A stretch of 31,530 nt of DNA from an uncultured Verrucomicrobiota bacterium (lineage in GTDB: Bacteria > Verrucomicrobiota > Verrucomicrobiia > Limisphaerales > JADLHS01), in NCBI GenBank assembly GCA_937894935.1, contig CALAYC010000251.1:1-31530 (forward strand), in the 5' to 3' direction. A program made the position numbers and the translations under genes. The notes beneath the pieces were generated by a model. The model was not told the DNA's origin, ran no database searches, and worked only from the letters and a program-made list of their open reading frames with translations. This document shows, one piece after another, positions 15,323 to 22,647 of the stretch (its first letter is position 1; each line of letters opens with the position of its first letter).

Positions 15323-16672
15323 CTACCCGACAAAGCTGTAGTCATACGGCTTTCGCATTTCGCGAGCGAGATGCGTATTTGCTTCCGCCGCGTCCGGCCC
15401 GACAAACTTTTCGTTCTTCGCATCCCAACGCAGTTTCTTGCCCGTGCGCAACGCGATGACAATGAGATGGCCGACCACCGCCGACCGATGGCCAGTTTCC
15501 ACCGGACAAATCGGATCCTGGCGTGACCGCACGCAATCAAAGAAATTGCGCATGTGATCATGACTGACCGGCAATTTGACGGCGTTCTCCGGCAAAGGCG
15601 TTTCAATAATCGCCTCATCGCTGGCGGATAAATCGGCGCGGTTCACCCAAATCCATCCTTCCGTGCCGATAAATTTCAATCCATTGCGCTGCCCATCGGG
15701 ATTGATGATTCCACCATACGGCGTGTCGTCCGGCGTAGTTTTCACCACTTGTTTCACGTCGTTATTCCACGTGAGCGTGGCTTCAAATTCTGACGGCGTT
15801 GTGAATCCGCCTGAAATCGGTTCCGTTAACGCGCGCGCTTCGACTTCCACCGGCCCATCCTCACCAATCGCCCAGCGCGCGATATCATTGTGATGCGCCC
15901 CCCAATCCGTTACCGGTCCGCCTGAATAGTCATACCACCAACGAAACGAACCATGCGTCCGTTCCTTCATGTAATCCACCAACGGCGCTTGCCCCAACCA
16001 GTAATCCCAATGAAAACCAGCAGGCACAGCCGTTGGCGTGAATGGACCGCCAAGAACTCCCGCTGGCACGAAAACATTCACCTGTTTCAGCTTTCCGATC
16101 CGACCATTGCGAACCAATTCACAGGCGAGCCGAAACTTTTTGTCACTGCGCTGCTGCGTGCCGGTTTGCAGGACGACGCGATACTCACGAACGGATTGCA
16201 CCAATCGCTTTCCTTCATCAATCGTCAACGTCAGCGGCTTCTCAGCATAAACATCTTTTTTCGCTTTTGCGGCGGCGATATTGATCAACGTGTGCCAATG
16301 ATCAGGCGTTGCTTGCACAATCACGTGCACGTCATCACGCTCCATGACTTTCCGAAAATCCGTAAACCTCGTCGGAACCTTTCCGCCTTTAGTGAATTGC
16401 TTCACCGCCTGCTTCAAGTGGTTCTCGTCCACATCGCATACCGCCACAATCTCACCGAAGCGACCAGCGTTCTGCGCGTCGCCGCGTCCCATTCCGCCGC
16501 AGCCGATGAGCGCAATTCCTGGTCGATCATTTGCGCTGCGCGGCTTCGCAGTAGAATCAGCCGCGACTGCCAGTTCTCGTTCGACAAACCATAACGGCAA
16601 ACCAGTAGCTCCGGCTGTTACGGCGCAACGATGCAAAAACGAACGTCGCGAAATCTGAAAGGTCTTGGGCAT
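15323..16672 (-). CDS. Tat-exported Gfo/Idh/MocA-family oxidoreductase
   Basis: Encodes 449 residues. The N-terminus has a twin-arginine signal (SRRSFL at 8-13, then a hydrophobic AVTAGATGLPLWFV run), so the protein is probably folded in the cytoplasm and exported. The Rossmann motif GCGGMGRG is at 57-64, the family signature EKPLTL at 144-149, and DWGAHHNDIARW contains the likely catalytic His pair. This family oxidises or reduces sugars and related polyols with NAD(P). Tat-exported paralogues are common in Verrucomicrobiota and Planctomycetota, where polysaccharide breakdown is typical. The substrate cannot be told from sequence. It stands alone on the minus strand, between the helicase (convergent) and ilvD (divergent). 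Confidence 0.92.
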   Translation of the reverse strand: MPKTFQISRRSFLHRCAVTAGATGLPLWFVERELAVAADSTAKPRSANDRPGIALIGCGGMGRGDAQNAGRFGEIVAVCDVDENHLKQAVKQFTKGGKVPTRFTDFRKVMERDDVHVIVQATPDHWHTLINIAAAKAKKDVYAEKPLTLTIDEGKRLVQSVREYRVVLQTGTQQRSDKKFRLACELVRNGRIGKLKQVNVFVPAGVLGGPFTPTAVPAGFHWDYWLGQAPLVDYMKERTHGSFRWWYDYSGGPVTDWGAHHNDIARWAIGEDGPVEVEARALTEPISGGFTTPSEFEATLTWNNDVKQVVKTTPDDTPYGGIINPDGQRNGLKFIGTEGWIWVNRADLSASDEAIIETPLPENAVKLPVSHDHMRNFFDCVRSRQDPICPVETGHRSAVVGHLIVIALRTGKKLRWDAKNEKFVGPDAAEANTHLAREMRKPYDYSFVG

Positions 16673-16914
16673 TGCTCAAGTAAAGAGCCGCGATTTCGGT
16701 CGGACAAGTTTCAATTGCCTCGTCAAAACGCACGACAAAGTTGATAGGCGGCGTGTCCCATAAGCATCCCCGGCTCTGAGCAGACACGGCATCTTCATCA
16801 GACGAACGAACGCACAAGGCACAATTTACGCATAATGAAGCTTAAACAGATTTTGCGTTGCGCTGCGTTCCACGCCTTGCTCCCCTGCTCCGTTTTCGGC
16901 ACACTGCCCGTCCG

Positions 16915-18684
16915 ATGAAAAAGAAATCAGCCACCGCGAAACGTAACAATTCGTCCGTGAAATCTGGCTTTCCCGACATCCGCCCGTTCTCCGGTCCGCT
17001 TCTGGATGGACCGCACCGCGCTGCTGCTCGCGCCATGCTTTATCCGGTCGGATTTACCGATGAGGATTTCAAGAAGCCGCTCATCGGAGTTGCGTCCACC
17101 TGGGGCAACGTCACGCCGTGCAACATGCACATCGACAAACTCGCGCTCGAAGCCGAGAAAGGCGTGAACGCCGGCGGTGGCAAAGCGATCGTCTTCAACA
17201 CCATCACCGTTTCCGACGGCATTTCGAATGGCAACGAAGCCATGAAGTACTCGCTCGTCTCGCGCGAGGTCATCGCTGATTCCATCGAAACGGTTGTCGG
17301 CTGCGGCGGCATGGACGGTTACGTCGCCATCGGAGGTTGCGACAAAAACATGCCCGGCGCATTAATCGCGATGGCGCGTATGAATCGCCCGGCCGTGTTC
17401 GTTTATGGCGGGACAATTCTGCCGGGTTGTCTGACTAATCCGCCTCCCGGCCAATTGCCCAAAGGCAAGGAACTTGACATCGTTTCCGTCTTCGAAGCTG
17501 TCGGCCAACACGCGGCCGGCAAACTTTCTGATCAGGAATTGCATGCGGTTGAATCCTGTGCGATTCCTGGCCCGGGTTCTTGCGGCGGCATGTACACCGC
17601 CAACACCATGGCCAGCGCCATCGAAGCACTCGGCATGAGCTTACCTAACAGCTCCGCGCAAAATGCCGTTTCCCCCGCTAAGCTCGACGATTGCCGGCGC
17701 GCCGGCGCCGCCGTGGTAAACATGCTGCGCAAAGGCATCAAACCGCGTGACATTCTCACGAAGAAAGCGTTTGAGAACGCCATCACGGTAGTCATCGCAC
17801 TGGGTGGTTCGACCAATGCCGTGTTACACCTCCTCGCCATCGCGAGTGCCGCAAACGTGAAACTTACCATCGACGACTTCACGCGCATCGGGAAACACGT
17901 GCCCGTACTCGCCGACCTCAAACCCAGCGGCAAATACAGCATGAGCGCTCTCGTTGCCATCGGCGGTATTCGTCCGTTGATGAAAACGTTGCTCGATGCG
18001 GGATTGCTCCACGGCGATTGCCTCACCGTCACCGGCGAAACCATGGCCGAGACGCTCAAAAACGTGAAACCGTATCCGGCCGGCCAACAAATCATCCGCC
18101 CGCTCGATAATCCGATCAAGAAAGACAGTCACCTTGTCATCTTCTACGGCAACCTCGCGCCCGAAGGTGCGGTTGGAAAAATCACCGGCAAGGAAGGTTC
18201 GCGCTTTGAAGGCAAAGCCATCGTGTTCGAAGGCGAAGAAAAAGCGCTCAAAGCAATTCTCGATGGCACGGTGAAAGCCGGTCACGTCATCGTCATTCGC
18301 GGCGAGGGCCCGAAAGGCGGACCTGGCATGCGCGAAATGCTCGCGCCCACCAGCGCCATCATGGGTAAAGGCCTCGGCAAAGACGTTGCGCTGCTCACCG
18401 ATGGACGCTTCAGTGGCGGCAGTCACGGCTTCGTCGTCGGCCACGTCACGCCGGAATCTTACGTCGGCGGCCCGATCGCTCTCGTGAAGAACGGCGACAG
18501 AATCATCATCGATTCCGTCAAACGTACTCTCACACTCGCCGTGCCTGCGAAGGAACTGGCCAAACGCAAGAAAGCCTGGAAAAAACCTGCTCCGCGTTAT
18601 CCGCGCGGGGTGCTCGCCAAATTCGCCGCGCACGTCACCAGCGCCAGCGAAGGCGCGGTGACGGATAAAGATTTGAAGCTTTAA
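16915..18684 (+). CDS. ilvD: dihydroxy-acid dehydratase
   Basis: Encodes 589 residues from the ATG at 16915; an in-frame TTG at 16858 would add 19 residues and is less likely. Three Cys that fit the iron-sulfur cluster are C69 (TPCNMH), C142 (GGCDKNMPG) and C223 (GPGSCGGMYTANTM). The C-terminal swivelling domain includes EGPKGGPGMREML and TDGRFSGGSHGFVVGHV. The enzyme removes water from 2,3-dihydroxy-isovalerate or -methylvalerate, the third step of valine and isoleucine synthesis. Length is slightly above the usual 560 because of a Lys/Ser-rich N-terminal extension of about 20 residues. No other ilv gene is nearby. A decayed ATPase gene begins 6 nt after its stop. Confidence 0.97.
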   Translation: MKKKSATAKRNNSSVKSGFPDIRPFSGPLLDGPHRAAARAMLYPVGFTDEDFKKPLIGVASTWGNVTPCNMHIDKLALEAEKGVNAGGGKAIVFNTITVSDGISNGNEAMKYSLVSREVIADSIETVVGCGGMDGYVAIGGCDKNMPGALIAMARMNRPAVFVYGGTILPGCLTNPPPGQLPKGKELDIVSVFEAVGQHAAGKLSDQELHAVESCAIPGPGSCGGMYTANTMASAIEALGMSLPNSSAQNAVSPAKLDDCRRAGAAVVNMLRKGIKPRDILTKKAFENAITVVIALGGSTNAVLHLLAIASAANVKLTIDDFTRIGKHVPVLADLKPSGKYSMSALVAIGGIRPLMKTLLDAGLLHGDCLTVTGETMAETLKNVKPYPAGQQIIRPLDNPIKKDSHLVIFYGNLAPEGAVGKITGKEGSRFEGKAIVFEGEEKALKAILDGTVKAGHVIVIRGEGPKGGPGMREMLAPTSAIMGKGLGKDVALLTDGRFSGGSHGFVVGHVTPESYVGGPIALVKNGDRIIIDSVKRTLTLAVPAKELAKRKKAWKKPAPRYPRGVLAKFAAHVTSASEGAVTDKDLKL

Positions 18685-18690
18685 TCTTCA

Positions 18691-19034
18691 ATGCCCGCGC
18701 CGCAACCAGTCCTGTATCTGATTGCTGGCTGTAACGGCGCGGGCAAAACCACGTTCGCGAAGGAATTCCTCCCTACGAAGTAAATGCCTTCGCTTTCTCA
18801 ACGCAGAAGAAATCGCTCGTGGCTTTCACCGCTGAAACCAAGTGCTGGGGCCGTTCAGGCTGCGCAAATGTTGCTCAAACAAGTGGGCGATTGCGTCGCG
18901 CGAAACATTCGCCTCGAAAGCACGTTGAGCGGTAAAACTTACATCCGACGCGTTCAACACGCCTTGAAACTGGATACGAAATCGAGCTGCACTATCTCTG
19001 GCTTTCAACGCCGCAACACACCATCGACCGCGTT
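18691..19034 (+). pseudogene. decayed zeta-toxin-like P-loop ATPase (COG4185-type)
   Basis: An ATG at 18691 opens PVLYLIAGCNGAGKTTFAKE, with a perfect Walker A, but stops at 18781 after 30 codons. The homology continues in other frames: KCLRFLNAEEIARGF in frame 2 from 18782, SPLKPSAGAVQAAQMLLKQV and ARNIRLESTLSGKTYIRR in frame 1 from 18826, and GYEIELHYLWLSTPQHTIDR in frame 3 from 18972. Read together these follow the order seen in zeta-toxin/AAA-family ATPases (P-loop, LNADEIARG, ESTLSGKTY, YEIELHYLWL). The C-terminal half is missing; recognisable sequence fades near 19034, just before a REP-like hairpin. At least three indels are needed, so the gene is dead. The family assignment is from recognition, not a search. 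Confidence 0.82.
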
Positions 19035-19811
19035 CGGTTCAGCACTTTTTCGGGAGCGCGGCTATGGTCGCAGACCTAGCCGCAGCGTGTCGCCTTACCG
19101 GAACGTTTCCGTTCATCATACGCCTCACACTTCCACCCGTTGCGACTGATGCTGCGACCGCAGCAATTGCTGACTCCCGGGAACAGTCCCCAAGGTAAAA
19201 TCCGGTTCATTACCAGGACGATTTGTCGTCGCGTGAGTTTGTTTTTCTGACCACCGGGATTGTTGTTTCTCGTCAATGCTTTGAGACAGAAACACTGCAC
19301 CAGTTTAAGGCACTCGCCGGCTCTGATAGCATTCTGTTTTTGGTAAGGTTGGGTATGCGCGCTGGGAGTGATTAACGTTTGGATGCGATCTGGTCACCGG
19401 CCAGCGAGTCCGTTTCCAGACTGAATTGCGATTTGCGATTTTGAATTCACGAACGACTCTGATTATCGCAAAAACTTCGCGTCAAAAATTTTCCATTTTT
19501 TTCGCACCGTCAGTTTTGCCTCTATCGCCTTTCCTTCGCTCCGCCGCAAAACGTTTCTCCGGTAGCAGGTTGACAGCATAGCTCAGTTTAACAGTTCGAT
19601 TCATAACATCGCGCGAATCTCGAAGTAGGCTTATACCTCATGCCATCCGGCACTCACGCTGCTTAGAGTTGCCGCAGCGCACAAGGAGGATGCCGATACC
19701 GACGAAGCAAATAAGTTTGAGTGCGTTCAGAGCAAGTCGGTTTCAGAGATTCACCCGGGGCAGTCCCGGGGACAGATCGGCGCGATCAACGTGATTTAAT
19801 GTCGTGAATTT
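19035..19811. other. non-coding decayed region behind the ATPase pseudogene
   Basis: About 780 bp with no believable gene on either strand; the open frames are short and of unnatural composition. It holds the REP-like hairpin at 19058-19083, a smaller GCTGC/GCAGC hairpin near 19151-19165, two similar CCCGGG-CAGTCCC boxes at 19174-19191 and 19752-19771 in the same orientation, and a tRNA-like scrap at 19579-19602. Several stretches are more AT-rich than the coding DNA nearby. It looks like a graveyard of small repeats or mobile fragments, but no transposase remnant could be recognised. Confidence 0.55.
19058..19083. repeat. REP-like palindromic hairpin
   Basis: GCGGCTA (19058-19064) pairs with TAGCCGC (19077-19083). 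After a one-base bulge, GGTC (19066-19069) pairs with GACC (19073-19076), closing a GCA loop. The 11-bp imperfect stem flanked by GGGAGC and AGCGTG resembles the short hairpin repeats scattered between genes in many Verrucomicrobiota. It lies exactly where homology to the ATPase pseudogene ends. Only this copy is seen in the window, so repeat status is inferred. Confidence 0.5.
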
Positions 19812-20636
19812 GTGATTAACGCAGCCAGAATTTGTACGGCTCTGGCCGTTTTGGTGACGCTCGGTGCAGCGGCGGATACGCCTCACATTCACCTTGAATA
19901 TGACCTTTCCGCCCGGCTCGTGCTGCAATCTCCGCCGACACCGGACAACCTCTGGGAACGTTTCGAAGTCGAAACCGATCGCAATCTCGATCGATTTTTC
20001 AACGCGCGGTTTCACCCGTTGCACACAGCGCAGTTATTCCTCCAACCCAATTTCAGTTCGCGGGACATCCATGACATGACCACTCGCGCCGCGCGCGGTT
20101 CAATTTCGCGGTCCGCATCAGTAGCCTTGCGTGACATTGCGATGGAACTGCCCATCATGACTTGGCTGGAAGGACAACGGAATTTCCTGGTGAGCGTATT
20201 GCTCAATTCCGTCAACAGTGTGGAAGAAGCGTCCGTGGCGCCGCTCGATCCTTCGTATCGCGCGCTGGAACGTTCCTGGTGGAATCGGCTTTCCAACAAT
20301 CGGAATTTTTCTTTCGGTCTCCGTCCGTTTCGCACCAGTCCGTATGCGTTCATGAGCGCAAGTATCTGGAATGGTGATTCGCTCGTAATGCTGACGCACG
20401 TGCGCTACCACTATGAGGACTTCGCGGATCATCGGTTTGAACTTGCATTTTCCTTTCCGCTCAGCAGCGGGATTTCTCTGGACCTCGGCACGGCTTATCA
20501 TCTGGCCCGACATTACGAGGCGCAAAACGTCGTTCTCAAACTCGCCAAACAGTTCACGAACGGCGGCATTGCGCACCTCGGCATAGAAGTGCAGGAACAT
20601 CCGCGCTTCATCGTCGGCTTCGCCATGCAGTTATAA
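19812..20636 (+). CDS. exported beta-rich protein of unknown function
   Basis: Encodes 274 residues from a GTG at 19812. The start is chosen because the next residues form a signal peptide (INAARICTALAVLVTLGAAA, probable cleavage near residue 21). The mature part alternates polar and hydrophobic residues (FRLxLxFSFPLSSGISLDLGTAYHLARHY), and the chain ends IVGFAMQL, which suggests beta-strands and perhaps an outer-membrane barrel or periplasmic beta-protein. I do not recognise the family. No ribosome-binding site is visible. It stands alone after the decayed region, with a 6-bp hairpin (20643-20648 with 20654-20659) just behind the stop. The coding status is supported by the signal peptide, length and sensible composition; function is unknown. 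Confidence 0.68.
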   Translation: MINAARICTALAVLVTLGAAADTPHIHLEYDLSARLVLQSPPTPDNLWERFEVETDRNLDRFFNARFHPLHTAQLFLQPNFSSRDIHDMTTRAARGSISRSASVALRDIAMELPIMTWLEGQRNFLVSVLLNSVNSVEEASVAPLDPSYRALERSWWNRLSNNRNFSFGLRPFRTSPYAFMSASIWNGDSLVMLTHVRYHYEDFADHRFELAFSFPLSSGISLDLGTAYHLARHYEAQNVVLKLAKQFTNGGIAHLGIEVQEHPRFIVGFAMQL

Positions 20637-20718
20637 TTCGCTACGCGGAAATCCCGCGTTCCCTCTGCAACGGAACTTCTTTTTGCCCGCTTCGCCGACT
20701 TCGTTTAGTCTCGCTGCG

Positions 20719-21900
20719 ATGAAATATCGTCGCTTTGGTCGGACCGAACTTCAGATGCCGGTGATTTCCTGCGGTGGCATGCGTTATCAGCACAAGTGGC
20801 AGGATGTCGATCCGAAGGACATTCCTTCTGCCGGACAGTCAAATCTTGAAGCGTGCATTCATCGCGCGCTGGAACTCGGCATCAACCACATCGAAACCGC
20901 CCGCGGTTACGGCACATCGGAAATGCAACTCGGTTGGGTGCTGCCGAAATTGCCGCGCGAGAAGATGATTGTGCAGACCAAAGTTTCGCCCCGCGCCACG
21001 GCTCGTGAGTTCATTGAGACGTTCAACACCTCGATGAAATATCTTCAGCTCGATTACGTGGATTTGCTGACTCTGCACGGCGTGAATAATCGGCAGCTTC
21101 TCGATTGGGCAGTGCGCAAAGGCGGATCGCTCGATGCCGCGCGCCAATTGCAACGCGAAGGCCGCTGTCGTTTCGTCGGTTTCACGACACACGCGACTAC
21201 CGATATCATTCACGAAACCATCCGCGGCGGTGAGTTTGATTACATCAATCTTCACTGGTATTTCGTCAACGACTTGAACTGGTCGTGCATCGAAGCCGCT
21301 ACCGCGAAAGATATGGGCGTGTTCATTATCAGCCCGAACGACAAAGGCGGAAAGCTTTACGAACCGCCAGCCAAGCTCGTGCAACTCTGCGCGCCGCTTT
21401 CGCCGATGCAATTCAACGACCTCTACTGCCTCGCGCGTCCGCAGGTGCATACGTTGAGTAGCGGTGTGGCGAAGCCGACGGATTTCGACGAACACGTCGC
21501 CGCATTAGAACATTACGACCGAGCTGCGGAAGTAATCGCGCCGATTGAGAAGCGATTGCGCGCCGAAATGGAGCAAGTGCTGGGAGCTGATTGGTGCGCG
21601 CACTGGTGGGAAGATCTGCCGAGTTATTCCGATGTACCCGGTTATGTGAATGTGACTGAAATCTTGCGGCTCTGGACTTACGCAAAATCGCTGGACCTCG
21701 TCGCGTGGGGCAAGATGCGTTACAACCTGCTCGGGCAGGCGGACCATTGGTTTCCTGGTGAGAACGCCGCACGCGTGCGTGACTTAAAACTCGATGCTAT
21801 CCTCGCGGGCAATCCGTTCGCCAAACGAATTCCGGAAATCCTCGACGAAGCGCATCGAATGCTCTTCGAAGCGCCAAAGAAACGATTGAGTGAATCGTAA
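20719..21900 (+). CDS. aldo/keto reductase (COG1453-like) with degenerate ferredoxin tail
   Basis: Encodes 393 residues from the ATG at 20719 (MKYRRFGRTELQMPVISCGG); the frame is open upstream, but conservation begins here. The TIM-barrel aldo/keto reductase domain shows HIETARGYGTSE (57-68), VQTKVS (85-90) and LTLHGVNN (117-124). Three of the four catalytic tetrad residues (Tyr64, Lys88, His120) are visible; the usual Asp is Glu59. In the COG1453 type the tail carries Cys-rich 4Fe-4S motifs. Here the matching tail (289-393, YVNVTEILRLW and HWFPGENAARV) keeps the scaffold but only one Cys (293). It is probably a cytoplasmic NAD(P)H-dependent reductase that no longer binds a cluster. The substrate is unknown. 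A strong terminator hairpin follows its stop. Confidence 0.88.
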   Translation: MKYRRFGRTELQMPVISCGGMRYQHKWQDVDPKDIPSAGQSNLEACIHRALELGINHIETARGYGTSEMQLGWVLPKLPREKMIVQTKVSPRATAREFIETFNTSMKYLQLDYVDLLTLHGVNNRQLLDWAVRKGGSLDAARQLQREGRCRFVGFTTHATTDIIHETIRGGEFDYINLHWYFVNDLNWSCIEAATAKDMGVFIISPNDKGGKLYEPPAKLVQLCAPLSPMQFNDLYCLARPQVHTLSSGVAKPTDFDEHVAALEHYDRAAEVIAPIEKRLRAEMEQVLGADWCAHWWEDLPSYSDVPGYVNVTEILRLWTYAKSLDLVAWGKMRYNLLGQADHWFPGENAARVRDLKLDAILAGNPFAKRIPEILDEAHRMLFEAPKKRLSES

Positions 21901-21904
21901 AAGA

Positions 21905-21935
21905 AAAGCGCCGGTTCACGAGAAGCCGGCGCTTT
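21905..21935. terminator. bidirectional intrinsic terminator
   Basis: AAAGCGCCGG (21905-21914) pairs perfectly with CCGGCGCTTT (21926-21935) around an 11-nt loop. It lies between two convergent genes, 4 nt after the aldo/keto reductase stop and 25 nt past the ompH stop. On the minus strand the stem runs into TTTTCTTTT, a good U-tract, so it ends the dnaB-bamA-SBBP-ompH transcript. On the plus strand the tail is weaker (TTTGGAAAACTTTT). Confidence 0.85.
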
Positions 21936-21960
21936 GGAAAACTTTTAAGCTCGCAGAATT

Positions 21961-22554
21961 TTATTTAGCGAACTCCGGCGGCGCGGCGGCGTTGAGTTCT
22001 TTGACCACTGCGTCGGTAATGTCACTATCGCCCGTGGTATAGAGCACCACTTCCGTCTGCGCGAGCGATTTAGCCGAAACATCCACCACCATCGTGTAAC
22101 CGCCGGTGCGGGCACGCGCGGCGATGACTGATTTAATGTCTTTGATGACCGTTTCCATCATGCGCTCGGTCTTCATTTTGAGATCCGTTTCGTTGCGCGC
22201 GAGGTATTGTTTGAGACTTTCTTCGCTGTCGCGCAGTTCTTTGGCACGCGGTTCGAGGGCTTTCTTGCGTTTCTCGCGTTCCTCACTGGAAACCGCCTGA
22301 TCGTTCGCATCGGTCACCAATTTTTGAAACTCCAGCGCCAGCTTTTTGTGCGCCTCCTGCATCGTTTCAAATTCTTTCTTCAATTCATTGCGGCTTTCTT
22401 CGAGCGCGAGCTTGGATTGTTTGGTTTTCCAGTAGTCATTGAAAACCTTCACCAGGTCCACCGTGCCGATGCGCGTCTGCGCCTGCGCAAACCCGCTGCC
22501 GACCAACAACAACGCGGCAATCAATCCCAACCGAAACGATTTAGTCATAAACAT
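21961..22554 (-). CDS. OmpH/Skp-family periplasmic chaperone
   Basis: Encodes 197 residues from the ATG at 22554; a second ATG at 22548 is equally possible. A clear signal peptide (RLGLIAALLLVGSGFAQA, cleavage near residue 25) precedes RIGTVDLVKVFNDYWKTK, the typical OmpH/Skp opening. A long charged helical region follows (about 45-150, Glu/Lys-rich with heptad-like spacing), which in Skp forms the tentacles of the trimer. The C-terminal TMVVDVSAKSLAQTEVVLYTT is the small beta body. Skp-like proteins hold unfolded outer-membrane proteins in the periplasm and deliver them to the Bam complex. bamA lies upstream on the same strand, but an SBBP gene stands between them. The 93-nt gap to that gene allows read-through. 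Confidence 0.92.
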   Translation of the reverse strand: MFMTKSFRLGLIAALLLVGSGFAQAQTRIGTVDLVKVFNDYWKTKQSKLALEESRNELKKEFETMQEAHKKLALEFQKLVTDANDQAVSSEEREKRKKALEPRAKELRDSEESLKQYLARNETDLKMKTERMMETVIKDIKSVIAARARTGGYTMVVDVSAKSLAQTEVVLYTTGDSDITDAVVKELNAAAPPEFAK

Positions 22555-22647
22555 AAAGAATCAAAAACTCCGGCTTGCGCCAATCTCAAATTGGCCAGCA
22601 TGAAGACTCTGACCCAAAAGAGTCGCGGGTGTTCACCGGAAAATCCC

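Noticed and set aside
19690..19794. 34-codon frame directly after AGGAGG
   Set aside because: The Shine-Dalgarno-like sequence touches the ATG with no spacing, so it could not serve that start, and the peptide is not protein-like.
20643..20659. ACGCGG/CCGCGT hairpin behind the orphan exported protein gene as a terminator
   Set aside because: The stem is only 6 bp and no T-run follows; at most a weak 3' structure.
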